64,000 nt of DNA. Source: Prunus persica. Taxonomy: Eukaryota; Streptophyta; Magnoliopsida; Rosales; Rosaceae. Numbering within the stretch: the stretch's first letter is position 1; each line of letters opens with the position of its first letter. This document shows, one piece after another, positions 10,560-22,716 of this stretch. A program made the position numbers and the translations under genes. A model generated the notes under the pieces. It was not told the origin of the DNA. It did no database searches and saw nothing but the letters and a program-made list of their open reading frames with translations. The stretch spans positions 11,103,582 through 11,167,581 of the forward strand of contig NC_034014.1 in assembly GCF_000346465.2 (NCBI RefSeq), written 5' to 3'.

Positions 10560-11793
10560 TACACAAAACCCAAGCGTTACTTTAAGAAATTCGATTCCTC
10601 AGTTTTGAAGCAAAATTCGCTCAAAACTTACGTCTACAGAATCGGGGAAAACTAGTTCAATCTCACCGAGAAATCAAACTGAATTACTTAAACGAAGAGG
10701 TACTCGAATATTTCTGGAGTTTTTTTTAAAGAAAAATAGAGCAAATCAAACAGAATTTTAAAAATACGAAAAGAAAATTGAAATCTGAACGCTGAATCGA
10801 AGATGTACAAAGATCGAGCCTGAAACTATGAATATTTAAATAAATCGAGAAAAATAGCTAATGATATCGATTTTTCTGAATTGAAACGAAAATAATGTGC
10901 GAAGTGGTACAAAATAAAAATTAAAGACAATGAGGCCTCCTAACCACATGAATGCAGTAGGGAACATGATTCTAAACTATAAGAAAATTCATAATCAAGC
11001 ATTAGGGGTTAGGGCTTTGAGAGTGTCAATGAGAATTCAGCTTCGAAGCAATACGGCTCAAGCAATAGTCTTCTTGTGAACGAGGAACTGGAGCTCTTGA
11101 TTAACTGTGAGAGAGAATCCAGAAATTGTGAGAGAAAGAGATGGAGAGAGAGTGTATAATATATAGTAAATCTCATAAACAACTAGTACACACTAATAAT
11201 ATGGAGTAAGTTGGAGCCTGGCAGTGGAGTGTTGTTCTTGGAGCCTAAGCATTGCAACGTGAAAAAAAAAAAAAAAAAAAAAGGATTGTCTTGGAGCAAT
11301 TTGGCATTATTTTGTATTTTTCTAGGGTTTATTTTGAGATTACAGTAAAGTTGTATTTTTGGAAGGTAATAAGGGAAAATAGGAATAGGAATCAGATCAA
11401 CGACCCCGGTTGACGATCTTATGCCTAATTTTAAAGGATGTGAATACTTATGTGGGACTCACATATTTTTTTCATTCCTTTTGTGTTAGTAAACGTACTA
11501 TTATATTGAGAAACACAATTCTATTTTTAGTCCATTTGATTTGATCCATTTTTCACTATCCCCCGTCATTTCAATTTGGTTATGTAGTTTAGTATAGCTT
11601 GTAATCAAGGCCAAATTGTAAGCTTTATCACATTAATCGATGAAATTATATGTGCTAAAATGAAACTACCACATGTGAAGCCACTTTTATCTCTTCAAAA
11701 TATTTGTGATTAACTCATAACGTAATTTTTATGTTCATTTTTCTTTATAATTTTGGACTTATAAGACTAGATTGTTACCTAATAAAGGACTAA
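10560..11793. other. Gene-free sequence with poly-A tract
   Basis: A 21-bp A-run lies near 11262. 11090-11165 is GAGAGA-rich and resembles a plant 5' leader on the minus strand, but no open frame follows. Nothing else is supported. Confidence 0.4.
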
Positions 11794-12813
11794 AGGTCTA
11801 TTTAATAAGCATTTCAATTTTAGTTTTTAGTTTTTATTTTTTATACTAGAGTATAGAGGAAAAAGAGTGAGAATGGAAGTAAGAATGTGAGTGAAAATTG
11901 AGAGGGGAGGATAGGAAGGAGGAATAACAAAAGTGAAAACTAAAACTAAAAACTGAAATCTATATGAAATTGTTCAGTTTTGTTACTCTTTCCTCTCATT
12001 CTCTCTTGCATTCCCACCATCATTTTCCTCTATATTTTAGCAACAACAAAAAAAATGAAAAATGCAATAGAAAACCTTAAAGAAAAAATCCATCATCAGG
12101 GCCAGCGGCCACCCTTCTTCTCCTCTCACCCTCTTTCCTCTCTTTCCCCCTTTTTCCTCTGAATTCTTTATTTTTTGTTTTGTTTAGTGATGTAGAAGCA
12201 TTTTTCTTGAAACGTTGCCATCGCCATAAAATAGTTGTCATCTTTTGGCCAATGCATGCAAGGATTTGGCTCCATTTGTCAGCTTTCGATATAGATTTAG
12301 AGCTATGAAGCGAGGATGATGCCAGGTTGCATCGGGTTTGGATTTAGCCGGAATGACACTATGTGTTTAGCCGGTATGGCACTATGACTCTCTTCGGGCT
12401 ACCCGAGAGTGTGGAGTGGTGATGTTGTTTCTTAGTTTATTTTAGTCTAAGATTTTCCATGAACTCTTTAGGAGTTTGATGTGATTTGTTTTTTGTTTAG
12501 GATATTTTATTTTCTTTTGGCTTTTGGCTTACAATACGGGTTTGCCGTTTCTGCCGTTGCGTGGCAAATCTTTATTTTAAATTTGAGCACATATGCTTAT
12601 GGTTGCTGATTCAAGGATTTTAATCATTTTTTGGGTTGTGCATATTCTCTCTAGATCATTTCAACTTGTTGTTGCGTTTGGTCACTTGAGAAGTTGTATC
12701 TATATCTGACACCTTAGTTACTTTGTACTTGTTTTTGTTTATCTTATCAATAAAATACTATCACTTTTTTATAAAAATTAAAAATTAAATTGAAATGGTT
12801 ATCAAACGAACCT
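11794..12813. mobile_element. Non-autonomous PIF/Harbinger-like element
   Basis: Imperfect terminal inverted repeats of about 45 bp (left AGGTCTATTTAATAAGCATT, right arm inverse AGGTTCGTTTGATAACCATT) are flanked by TAA on both sides (11791-11793, 12814-12816), the target size and sequence typical of PIF/Harbinger elements. The inside (about 12170-12775) resembles the 3' end of a plant L1 LINE and ends TTATCAATAAAATACTATCAC. No transposase is present. Confidence 0.6.
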
Positions 12814-13202
12814 TAAAATTATCAAAACTAAAATGACAAGGACAAAAATAAAAAATAATCAAACTACGAGAATTAAAAATGTAATTGACAATTTTAGTCG
12901 GTAGCTACCACATGTGTGGCTTCTAATTAGAATTTCACACTCGATAATTGTGGGAAAACCAAAACGTTGTGGGCAAGACATCCGATTATCCCATCAAGGG
13001 ATGAATGACATTTTGTTTAATTGACTGATTAATTAATGAACGAAAAACATGGTCTAACTTTCTAGGAACATACTTACTTTAAAAGATTAAGCCTATCTCT
13101 TGTCTTTTATATTCTAATCGCCAAGCAAAAGAAAATGACTTGCTGATTAGTTGTTTGATTGACTGATTAATTAACAAAATTATTGCCTCAGGGGTGTTAA
13201 CG
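12814..13202. other. Gene-free sequence
   Basis: AT-rich spacer between two DNA elements; nothing recognisable. Confidence 0.4.
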
Positions 13203-13211
13203 ATTTTTTCA

Positions 13212-14095
13212 ACAGTAATGCTACGGACATCAACTTATATATCAACTTAGTGATACCAACTAATGTGGCATACGACATGTCAATCTATGTCATATGCCAC
13301 ATCATCTATTTTAATTTAATTAGTTTTATTTTATTTTAGGGTTTTCAATATATTTGATTAAGTAATTCAACAACCAAACCCTCCATTGCCACACCAGTTT
13401 ACAGACGCAAAATCCCATCGCTGTAGTATCGGAACCTCCGATGTAGCGTCATCGTCACAGGACTATACAACTGTCCTGGCTATTTTGATGGTTGCCCACT
13501 TCCTAGCAATCCCAATGAAGCCACGAGGTGTTGGATTCTGATTTAGAGACCCAACATCACCCATTAGAAAATCGATTCTTCAGCCCCAACGCAATTGCAA
13601 GTTCTAGATGAAGCCAAATGAATTGGAAATATAAATGCTAAAACCCAAAAGTAATTCAATTAGGCAAATCGACAATATAAATGAAACAATCCTTAAGAAA
13701 TTGGCCGTTAGTTTTGTGGATATTAGAGGAGAATTTAAAGGTTTTCTTAGCAGTATTCCATGAGACTTCTTGTTTCCTTTGAAAGTCTGCTTATTTTTAT
13801 GGATGTGGAGTCAAAGTCAATCATGATGGTGATGTTTACTTAGAGTTCTCAATATGATGATGGTCCGGCCGGAGTGACTCTGAGTGGCTGCAACAGCTGT
13901 CCCAAAGTTGAAGGTTGGGTGGTACGGAGGTGTGTTATTTTGACTATAGCTAGATCTGAAAGTTAGGTTTGAAACTTTCTCAATGGTTAAATGTTAGAAC
14001 TTGGGTAATTAAATTATGACATGGAAAATGAGATGAATTGCCATGTTGATTGTCACGTTAATTGGTATCGTTAAGTTAGTACACGTAGCATTATT
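13212..14095. mobile_element. Non-autonomous Mutator-like element (MULE) with 9-bp target duplication
   Basis: The left arm starts ACAGTAATGCTACGGACATC; the inverse of the right arm starts AATAATGCTACGTGTACTAA, and similarity continues for about 75 bp through GATACCAA. The perfect 9-bp duplication ATTTTTTCA lies at 13203-13211 and 14096-14104, as for Mutator insertions. The 13370-13950 interior is less AT-rich and might be captured host sequence, but I do not recognise it. Confidence 0.8.
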
Positions 14096-14104
14096 ATTTT
14101 TTCA

Positions 14105-14690
14105 ATCTCCTAAGTCAACTCCATGCAATCTGGTGGACTGGCAAATCTATCATTGCCTTTAAACCCAAGTATGCAATCTTTCTATTGATCTTCTTCTATG
14201 TTTAAAAATAAATAAAAAAATGCCTGGCTAGTAGCAATTAGGTGATGAATGAGATTAGCTATGGCCATTCACATGGAGCTGGTGTGTGGAAACAAGCAAG
14301 TTCACACATTGAAGTCCACTCAAGCCAACCCAGAGAAAGTCAAGACAGACTCTACTTTAAAAACGTGTTAGGCGTTTTATTATTATTATTTTTAATTTGA
14401 TTAACTTTAGCATGACTTTCTTGGATCGTTAATTTCTTATTTTAAACGAATATAGAATGCTTATAGCCCAACCCAAGAATCAAAGAAATAAAGTATTGGA
14501 TTCTTATACTTTGGATGGTACCATGCCAACCTTTTTTTTTTCTTTTTTTTTCTTTATTAGTTTTGCAAAATTTTCTATTGTCTCGCTTTTAGCATGATCA
14601 CTTTTTTGGTCTAAATTTTGGGTTGGTTAGTGATGTCACATTGGTTCACTTCAGGAGGAATGGAGACATTAACTAAATAAAATAATCATA
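14105..14690. other. Gene-free sequence
   Basis: Ordinary AT-rich spacer with short T runs near 14530. No feature supported. Confidence 0.4.
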
Positions 14691-14693
14691 AAT

Positions 14694-15014
14694 ATACTCT
14701 CTATTTGGATGAAGGAATTGAAAATTACATAGAATTCTAAAATGACTGAATTTAAATTTCCGTCATTTTAATTTCTGACAATTTTTGTGAATGATAGAAT
14801 TTTTTAAATGGCACAAAGGAAATTGTGAAATGACGCCTATTTTGGTGGAAATAAAACTCAGGAATTTGATGCTCCAATTTTCACGATTTTTTACGCGCGT
14901 CATTTAATAAGTTTCGTGCTTAAGTTGCCAAATAAGGGAATTGTCAATTTATTCTCTTAAAGTCCGGACTTTTAGTTAAATTCTAAGTTATTTTCTTTCA
15001 TCCAAACAGAGTGA
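14694..15014. mobile_element. MITE-like inverted-repeat element
   Basis: The left end CTCTCTATTTGGATGAAGGAA and the inverse of the right end CACTCTGTTTGGATGAAAGAA match imperfectly for about 45 bp. Target duplication not resolved, so the superfamily is open. Confidence 0.55.
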
Positions 15015-16155
15015 TAATGTTTTTAGTCAATTATGTCAAATCATAGAAATGTTAATGAGATTAGGAACTAAATGAGAAGCCAATTCAAGAGAAGAAGTGA
15101 ATGGAGGACCTACGCCAGAATGTGGCAATATTCAAAGAATAAAACCATGAATCTTCAAGACTAGCTAATCTGCATCAAGAGGGTAGAATTTAAAGAATAA
15201 AACCTACAGTAATAATAATATTAAAAGTTTTTGATATGGTTACTATGCATACTGCGCGGCAAGATAGTGTCGGTATGGTGGTAAAGGTGTCTCATAACTC
15301 ATGAATTATTTCATCAGAAAGTTAAAAGGAAATAGCAAATTGTTGTTAATTTGAATAACAAACCGTACATTATATTTGTCGAGAAAGCAACATGCTAGTT
15401 GATAGATTAATTTTTTTAGGATATATTTACAAAATTGCATCACTTTCATCATCACTATCATGTATTTAGAATTTAGAGACTATGACTATGAGTGATGTGA
15501 TACCAATAAATTTATTAATATATTTGCCTCCATATATATCCATAAAAAAGGCATTTGGACGATAAGCAATACGTCCACGTAGAATAAGTGAAAGTTTTTT
15601 TTTTTTTTTTTTTTTTTTTGGGGTAAGAAGATAAAGGGATAGTAAACACGTATTTTCACATGTCAACTTTCCAAAATGGCAGGCGTCCGACCTCAAAAGC
15701 AGCCGCCATTACTTGTCAACCAGTTTATCCAAGTTGGAAATTCCAAGTCTGCGGACGAGGACCAATGGCATCACACAAAAATTTCAAAGTACACTCATAG
15801 GGTTGAAATCCTTATCACTTATGTGAGATTCGATTGGAGAAAGATAGATGTATCATTTAGTGATGGAGTCCTTTATAGACTTCTAATAGTCTTTGAAAAC
15901 ATATGAGAGGCTATGATAATTGGTTAGGGCAATATGTTCCTCATTTTTTATTTGAGTTCAAATATCTGTCTTTCGGTATATTAGAATCAAGCACGCCATT
16001 TTAGAAGCTTAGACTTTCTTATATAAGAAACATCACTTTGCTAGTGGAGTATAACTCAGCTTGTTGAGCTCTTCTATTTCCACTTATAGAGACATGAAAG
16101 AAATATATATTATATACTTATTAAAAACTAAACAATATCGCATAAACCCAATTGG
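15015..16155. other. Gene-free sequence
   Basis: It contains a 23-bp T run (about 15597-15619). A tRNA-like box at 16038-16060 (TATAACTCAGCTTGTTGAGC) could be a SINE remnant. The open frame at 15676-15906 has no recognisable product. Confidence 0.35.
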
Positions 16156-16286
16156 TGTTTTTTCTTTTCCAAATGAATAAAGATTTCATTCATCAAAATA
16201 AATGTTTACATCTTACTCAAGTGATGAGAATGTTATACTTTTAAGCCAGAACAAGAACTAAAATGATGAACAAAGTACAAGGAACA

Positions 16287-16658
16287 CAAACAATTTAAGG
16301 GTTCCTCCTATATTGAAGTACCTCCCTAACCAACAAAAGTTTCTTATTAATTACCAAAGAAATACAAGAGAACTCACAAACCCAACAACTCTCAAGTACA
16401 CAAACATATGCCTCACAAACTTATATCTACACTGCCCCTAAAGTCATCTATTTATACTAATAGATGACATAGGTTACAACCAAATCCTATTATACATAGG
16501 AAACCAAATCCTAGACTAAAACTGTATCCTAATCAAATTAGGAAATTAAGCCAATGTTAGCTTGCGTCCTAGCTAACCCAAAAACCAATAGCTTTCCTTT
16601 TTCTACATTGATACCTATTTTAGTTTAGGCACATATTGATTTTATACCAATTCCAACA
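16287..16658 (-). repeat. 3' LTR of the copia element (minimum extent)
   Basis: Aligns with 19841-20214. The first bases on the minus strand are TGTTGGAATTGG. The outer end may reach 16156, where the second copy is truncated and cannot help. Confidence 0.8.
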
Positions 16659-16732
16659 AACTCCACATTGGCATGAAATCCATACTAAGACATTACACAT
16701 AGCAGCATCTGTTGCTCCACTATATTGCAAGA

Positions 16733-19700
16733 TCAAACTTGCTTCACATGCACCAAATTCAAGTCATGCTTGAACTTTGATATTCCCACCACCTTAGTTA
16801 ACATATCAGCAGGATTATCTACCATAGCAATTTTGTTGACACAAATGTCATCTTCGACTATCACTTCTCGAACAAAGTGATATCTCACATCTATATGTTT
16901 GGTCCTCGCATGATGTACCTGATACTTTGCCAAGTAAATGGCACTCTGACTATCACAATACACATCCAACTTGTGTTGATTAACACCCAAATCTTCTATC
17001 AACCCTAACATCCAAATTGCTTCCTTAATGGCCTCAGCCATTGCCATATATTCAGCCTCTGTGGTTGATAATGCAACAGTTGGTTGTAATATTGATCTCC
17101 AACATATAGGACCTTTTGTCACAGTAAACACATACCCTGACCTTCTTTTGTCTAAATCACTAGCAAAATCAGAGTCCACGTATCCAATTGAGAACTTTTC
17201 AACTCCTCCACAATTCTTCTCAAAACAAATTCATGTCTCCCTTGTTCCATAAAGATATCTCAGTATCCATTTAATAGCCTCCTAATGCACCTTTCCAGGA
17301 TTGTGCATAAATCTACTAACAATTCCAACTGCATGAGCAATATCGAGGCGAGTGCATACCATAGCATGCATAAACCCCCNNNNNNNNNNNNNNNNNNNNN
17401 NNNNNNNNNNNNNNNNNNNNNNNNNNNNNNNNNNNNNNNNNNNNNNNNNNNNNNNNNNNNNNNNNNNNNNNNNNNNNNNCCCCCCACCCCCACCCCACAA
17501 CCCCACCAAACTGGAATAAGGAACATCTTTCATCTTGACTTTTTCTTCCTCAGTTTTAGGGCATTGTTGAGTACTCAATTTAAAATGAGGATCTAGTGGT
17601 GTACTTATATAGGTTTGGTTTCCTCATTAATTCCAAATTTGTGCAGCAACTTTACAAGGTACTGTTTCTACGATAAATACACCAACTTCCTATTTCTCGT
17701 GATCTCCATCCCCAAAATCTTCCTTGCCTCATCGAGATCTTTCATTTCAAAATCTTTATGTGTCTGAACTTTCAGCTTGTTAATCTTAGTGATATCACTA
17801 GAAGCTATGAGCATATCATCTACATAAATCAATAAATAGATATATGTGCCTCCTCTCAATTTCTTGTGGTATACACAATGATCATAATGACTCTTTGTAT
17901 AGCCTTGATCTTTCATAAACTTATCGAATCTCAAGTACCACTGCCTGTGTGATTGTTTCAAACCATATAGTGACCTGTTGAGCTTCCATACTAAACCCTC
18001 TTTTCCTTTTTCGTCATACCATTCAGGTTGTCTTATGTTAATTTCTTCAAACAAATTTTCATGTGGGAACGCAATTTTTACATCTAGTTGTACTAACTCA
18101 AGATCAAACTGTGCTACTAGAGCAAGCAAAATTTGAATGGAGGAGTGTTTCACCACAGGGGAAAATATTTCATTATAATTGATTCCTTCTTTCTGAGCAT
18201 ATCCCTTAGCCACTAACCTGGCTTTAAACCGCACCACACTCGTATCATTGACTCCCTCCTTCTTTGCATATACCCATTTGCATCTAATAACTTTTCTTCC
18301 CTTAGGCAACTCTACTAATTCCCAAGTCTTGTTCTTCTTGAGACAGAGCATCTCGTCATCCATTGCTTATCTTCTCTATTGCTCACTGCTTCGGTAAAAT
18401 TTGTAGGGATATCCACTTCAATTACCGGTAATACATACCCCATACATGCAACGCAGTCTTTGAATCTGGCAGGGAGCACTATTTCTCTTTTTCCTTTTCT
18501 ATTGGGAATGCAATCCTCTTGTGTTTGAACGTCATCATTCACAGCTTCTTCATCATGATTTTTTTCTTGGTCAACAAAATTTTGTTCTTCATTTAGGGCA
18601 TCACTCTTGGTCCTTGATTCTTTAGATTCCTTTGTTACTAGCTCCATCTTATGGACAACATCCCGATTGTCTTGGAGTTTCATATGAGATTCATTGAAAG
18701 TCACATCCCTGCTCACAATTATTTTCTTGAGTTCTGTGTTCCACAACCTGAATCCCTTGACACCATTATTGAATCCCAAAAAAATAGTTTTCCCTGCTCT
18801 TGGGTCCAGTTTGTTCTCTTTCACATGGTAATAAGCATTGCACCCAAAAACCCTTAGTTTTTCATGGTCTTGAACTATCTTTCCTGACCATATTTCCATT
18901 GGAGTCTTACCATTTAAAGCTGCTGAAGGTAGACGATTCAAAATATGACATGCATAATTCAAAGCCTCTGCCCAAAATCTCTTATACAATTTGGCTTGTG
19001 ACAGCATACATCTCACTTTTTCCAACAACGTCTGATTCAACTGTTCTGCAGTCCCGTTTTGTTGTAGGGTTTCTCTAACACTAAAGTGACGAGTAATACC
19101 CTCTTTTTTGCATATCTCAAAGAAAGGATCAGATGTATATTCCCTACCATTATCACTTCTTAGAACTTTCAGCTTCTTGCCAGTCTTTTTTTCAATCATA
19201 TTTTTCCATTCCAAGAAAATATTCAAAACCTCATTTTTATGTTTCATCATATATACACATGATCTTCGTGAGTAATCATCAATGAAGGAAACAAACCATC
19301 TCTTTCCTCCTAGAAATTCATTCTTTGTAGGTCCCCAGACATCAGAGCGTACATAATACAATATTCCCTTAGTTTGATGTATTGCAGTGTCAAATTTCAC
19401 CTTTGTTTGCTTGCCAAGAACGCAGTGTTCACAAAATTCTACTTTACCACTCTTGGCACCCTTTAGAACTCCTTGTTTAATCAATCTTTGTAGAGCTTTG
19501 TTTCCTACATGCCCCAACCTCATATGCCATAGAGAAGATGAGTCAATTTGATCATCATCTACCACCATAGCCACTTGTTTTTCCGTAGTCTTGCCCTCCA
19601 AAAAATAGAACAATCCTCTTCTAGGAGATTTCATCATCACTAATGCCCCTCTAACTACCTTAAGTATGTTATTCTCATAATAAAATTTGCAACCTTGTAA

Positions 19701-19825
19701 TTCAAGGGTGCCTAAAGAAATCAAAATTTTCTTCAGGTTTGGGACATACCTCACTCCATATAGCTCTCAAATTACACCATCATGATGTTTGATCATAACA
19801 CTGCCAATTCCTTGTGTTGAACACG
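16733..19825 (-). pseudogene. Copia pol polyprotein remnant (protease end, integrase, RT, RNase H)
   Basis: 19750-19825 encodes the end of protease with a stop. 18360-19754 holds GAG-pre-integrase and integrase: zinc-binding WHMRLGH...CEHC and core acidic residues in RSDVWG, RSDNGREY and GTAEQ. A frameshift near 18360 separates it from reverse transcriptase (17668-18363), which keeps KWVYAKK, ARLVAKGYAQ and YVDDML. After the N gap the RT connection (MVCTRLDIAHAV) leads to RNase H (16733-17179) with STTEAEYMA and KHIDVRYHF. Frameshifts, stops and the missing gag show it is dead. Confidence 0.88.
17380..17479. other. Assembly gap (exactly 100 N)
   Basis: The gap lies inside the copia RT/RNase H connection. 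It is flanked by C runs (CCCCC at 17375-17379, CCCCCCACCCCCACCCC from 17480). Coding sequence on the two sides is contiguous in family terms (VPYSSLVG on one side, MHAMVCT on the other), so little or no sequence is missing. Confidence 0.9.
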
Positions 19826-19840
19826 GATTACCTCCCTAAC

Positions 19841-20214
19841 CAAACAATTTAAGGATTCCTCCAATATTGGAGTACCTCCATAACCAACGGAAGCTTCTTA
19901 TTAATTACCAAAGAAATACAAGATAACTCACAAACCCAACAACTCTCAAGTACACAAACAGATGCCTCACAAACTTATATCTACACTTCTCCTAAGTTCA
20001 TCTATTTATACTAATAGATGACATAGGCTACAACCAAATCCTATTATACATAAGAAGCCAAATTCTAGACTAAAACTATATCCTAATTAAACTAGGAAAT
20101 TAAGCCAATGTTAGCTTGCGTCATAGCTACCCCAAAAAACCTACAGCTTTCCTTTTCCTACATTGATACCTATTTTAATTTAGTCGTACAAATTGATTTT
20201 ATGCCAATTCCAAC
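19841..20214 (-). repeat. 5' LTR remnant of the copia element
   Basis: Aligns with 16287-16658 at high identity. The inner end is cut at the deletion junction (about 19826-19841), after which pol sequence begins at once. Confidence 0.82.
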
Positions 20215-22630
20215 GGAGAATAGCCAGACTAGAAAGCAATCTTATCGCATTTGGTGTGTAATGCAAGATTTACATACCAAGTTGAAGATAACACCAAGTT
20301 GAAACCATGCACACATGCATCATATATTAGTCATTAGCAGCAAATTAATACATATCGTAATCATGTGGAAAATATGTCAATAATTTTTATTTGCTCGTGA
20401 CCCTTTTATGGACAAACAGTAATATTATCTCTAAACTATTCCACCTAAATTCTTTCAACTTGGCATATCTGCTTGTCACTGGTAGGAACGCAACAGAAGA
20501 GTAAGTAGCTTTCTCTTTCTGCCATCTATGTATTTAATAAACTAGGTTTTTATAAATAAATTTCAGGACTTAAAAGCGGACTGAACCATTTAACTTGTCT
20601 CTAATTTGGATTCATTACCGGCCTAAGCCGGGTTGTTTAAATTTGTGAATGACATAGACTATAAGTCAGATTGAAACGACAAATTGAAGTTTTTTTTTTT
20701 TTTTCCTTTTTCATACAAATAATATTTTATTTTATTTTAATTTAATTTAAACTATAGGGAAAGAAGGTTCAAACTCGAATACAAAGTGGGGAGAACATCC
20801 ACTTTAACCAACTTAACCAAGCGTATTTCTACGAACCCTTTAAGTTTTTTGTTTTATCAGCTTTTGATATGATAAGCATATCCTTGAAAAAAGTACACAA
20901 ATCTTTCTTAGTGCAACCCATCAATGTATTTTAACTATCAGAATTGTCTATATTTTATCTTAATTCTTCAAGGGCTTTCTTTGTTGGAAAAAAAAAAAAA
21001 AAAAACTTTTTCAAATTCATGGTGAGAGTTGGATTCTCATCTTCTTTTTGGCAAATAAAATAAAATAAAATAATCGCAGTTTCAAATTTGGTCACTGATC
21101 TAACAAAAAAAAAATGGACGAACATTAAAAGTTCAATAGGAGTCTCACGTCTTATGCAATTAGTAAGTTTGGAATTTAATACCAAACAAGTTTTTAGATC
21201 TTAAAATTAGTATTTAAAAATTCATATTTTTTTATAAAAAAAAATAATAAATTTTAAGTTTCTTTTTTAAAGTAGGATACCAAACATGCCCTAATCTTAT
21301 GTGATTATTTTATGAAAAGAAAAAAAAAAAAAAAGTTTTTGTTGACATAGCAGCTTCACAGAAAGTCAGAAAGGCATCGATCACCGCCATCTACTTGCAT
21401 GCGCCATTATAGTTAAAGCATATGCCAAAACAGTGTTAATTAATTGAGTTTGACTGTTTAATTTAGAGTCAAGTCAAGTAATGACAACCAACATAGACAC
21501 ATCAGCTAGCCCCGATTATCGCTTATGTCATCAAGTTTCTGATAACGGTCTAATTAATCTTTAAACAATATATATGGCCTCATCCTACTTCCTCATCAAA
21601 TATATTTATTATTAATTAATTATACCATACCTAAAATCTTTCAATGATGTTTGGAAAAGGGTAGTGCTAAAATTACCATATTTTATAATTGAAAATTAAA
21701 TATTTTAAGGGCCGTTTGATAACTATTTTATTTTTATAATTTTTTACAAATAAAAAACATGTTTGATAATAAATTTTTGTTTTTTATTTTTAAAATAAGG
21801 ATGCTTTTTTAAAAACAACTTCAAAATATTTTCATTTCTTAGTTTTTTTTTTCTTTTTTTTCCTTTTATGATCAGCGTGGGTGGAGAATTCTAGACTTTT
21901 TTCAACATTAGCAATAGAAATATTACCAAATGAAAATTTAGTTTGTGTAATTAGTAGATTTTACTTTTCCTACCATGCTAATTTTGTTAGTGAGTTATTG
22001 ACCGTAGCACAACTCATCATACACATTAGGTAGATATATTGTTTCTTTAGGCAAGAATGATATACAGTAATTAAAGAAACACATAGAGAGTAGTCTTAAA
22101 CCCAAAAAATAGATAGATTAATAAAAGTACGAGCACACAACTTTCGTATGCGAAACCAAACACAAAACTAGAAAATACCCAAAGATTGAGTCTGGTATTG
22201 CTATCTTGAGTGCTTTGGTTGAGTCAATAACAGCAGCTATGTAAACAAATAAAATAATAATAAAATTACAAAAACACACAAATAATTGTCAAAGAACTCA
22301 AAAAGAATACGTGAAAAACCAAACACTCTCCCGACTCCCACCAAAAATTAATACAATAATAATCAATCAACCACTGGAAATAAACCAAAAAAAATATACA
22401 AATTATATAAATCCTAATACGTACCAAAATAAAATAAAGATATAGATATGAAACACGCTTGTGTTCCAACTCCCAAATAAAATAAATTAAATTAAATTAA
22501 ATTAAATTAATATTTGCCTGCACCTTCACTGCATCAATGTTTAATTATTATTTAATTTTTTAAACTGGGGTTCAATTCAAAGGATTGAAAGCCGTTTGTT
22601 GACTCTCAAACATTTCATTTGCTCCCTCCC
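20215..22630. other. Intergenic region upstream of the F-box gene
   Basis: Contains T and A runs (20691-20704, 20991-21004, 21319-21333). A SINE relic in inverse orientation lies at about 20745-20835 (minus-strand box B-like ATTCGAGTTTGAACC). A solitary GGGCCGTTTGATAACTATTTT arm at 21710 is like the end of a PIF/hAT element. A (AAATT)n run sits near 22478-22510. No coding region supported. Confidence 0.5.
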
Positions 22631-22634
22631 TCCC

Positions 22635-22641
22635 TATAAAA
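22635..22641 (+). promoter_or_regulatory. TATA box of the F-box gene
   Basis: TATAAAA sits 76 bp upstream of the ATG at 22717 behind a CTCCCTCCC stretch, placing the transcription start near 22665 and giving a leader of about 50 nt. Confidence 0.6.
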
Positions 22642-22716
22642 CCCCACTCTTCACACCCTTGTTTGTCACCACTCAAAACCTCCACTTTCGCATCCAAAAT
22701 TAAGACAAAATATACC

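Larger units (their letters stand above)
16156..20214 (-). mobile_element. Ty1/copia LTR retrotransposon, 5'-truncated
   Basis: LTR copies: 16287-16658 (3' LTR, which may extend to about 16156) and 19841-20214 (5' LTR remnant). They align throughout, for example CAATTTAAGGxTTCCTCC and AAATTAAGCCAATGTTAGCTT. The upper end reads TTGGAATTGG on the minus strand, and a purine-rich AATGTGGAG lies next to the 3' LTR. The 5' LTR joins directly to the C-terminal part of protease, so the LTR's own 3' end, the primer binding site, gag and most of protease are deleted. Internal order protease-integrase-RT-RNaseH is that of copia. No target duplication was recognised. The element cannot be autonomous. Confidence 0.9.
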
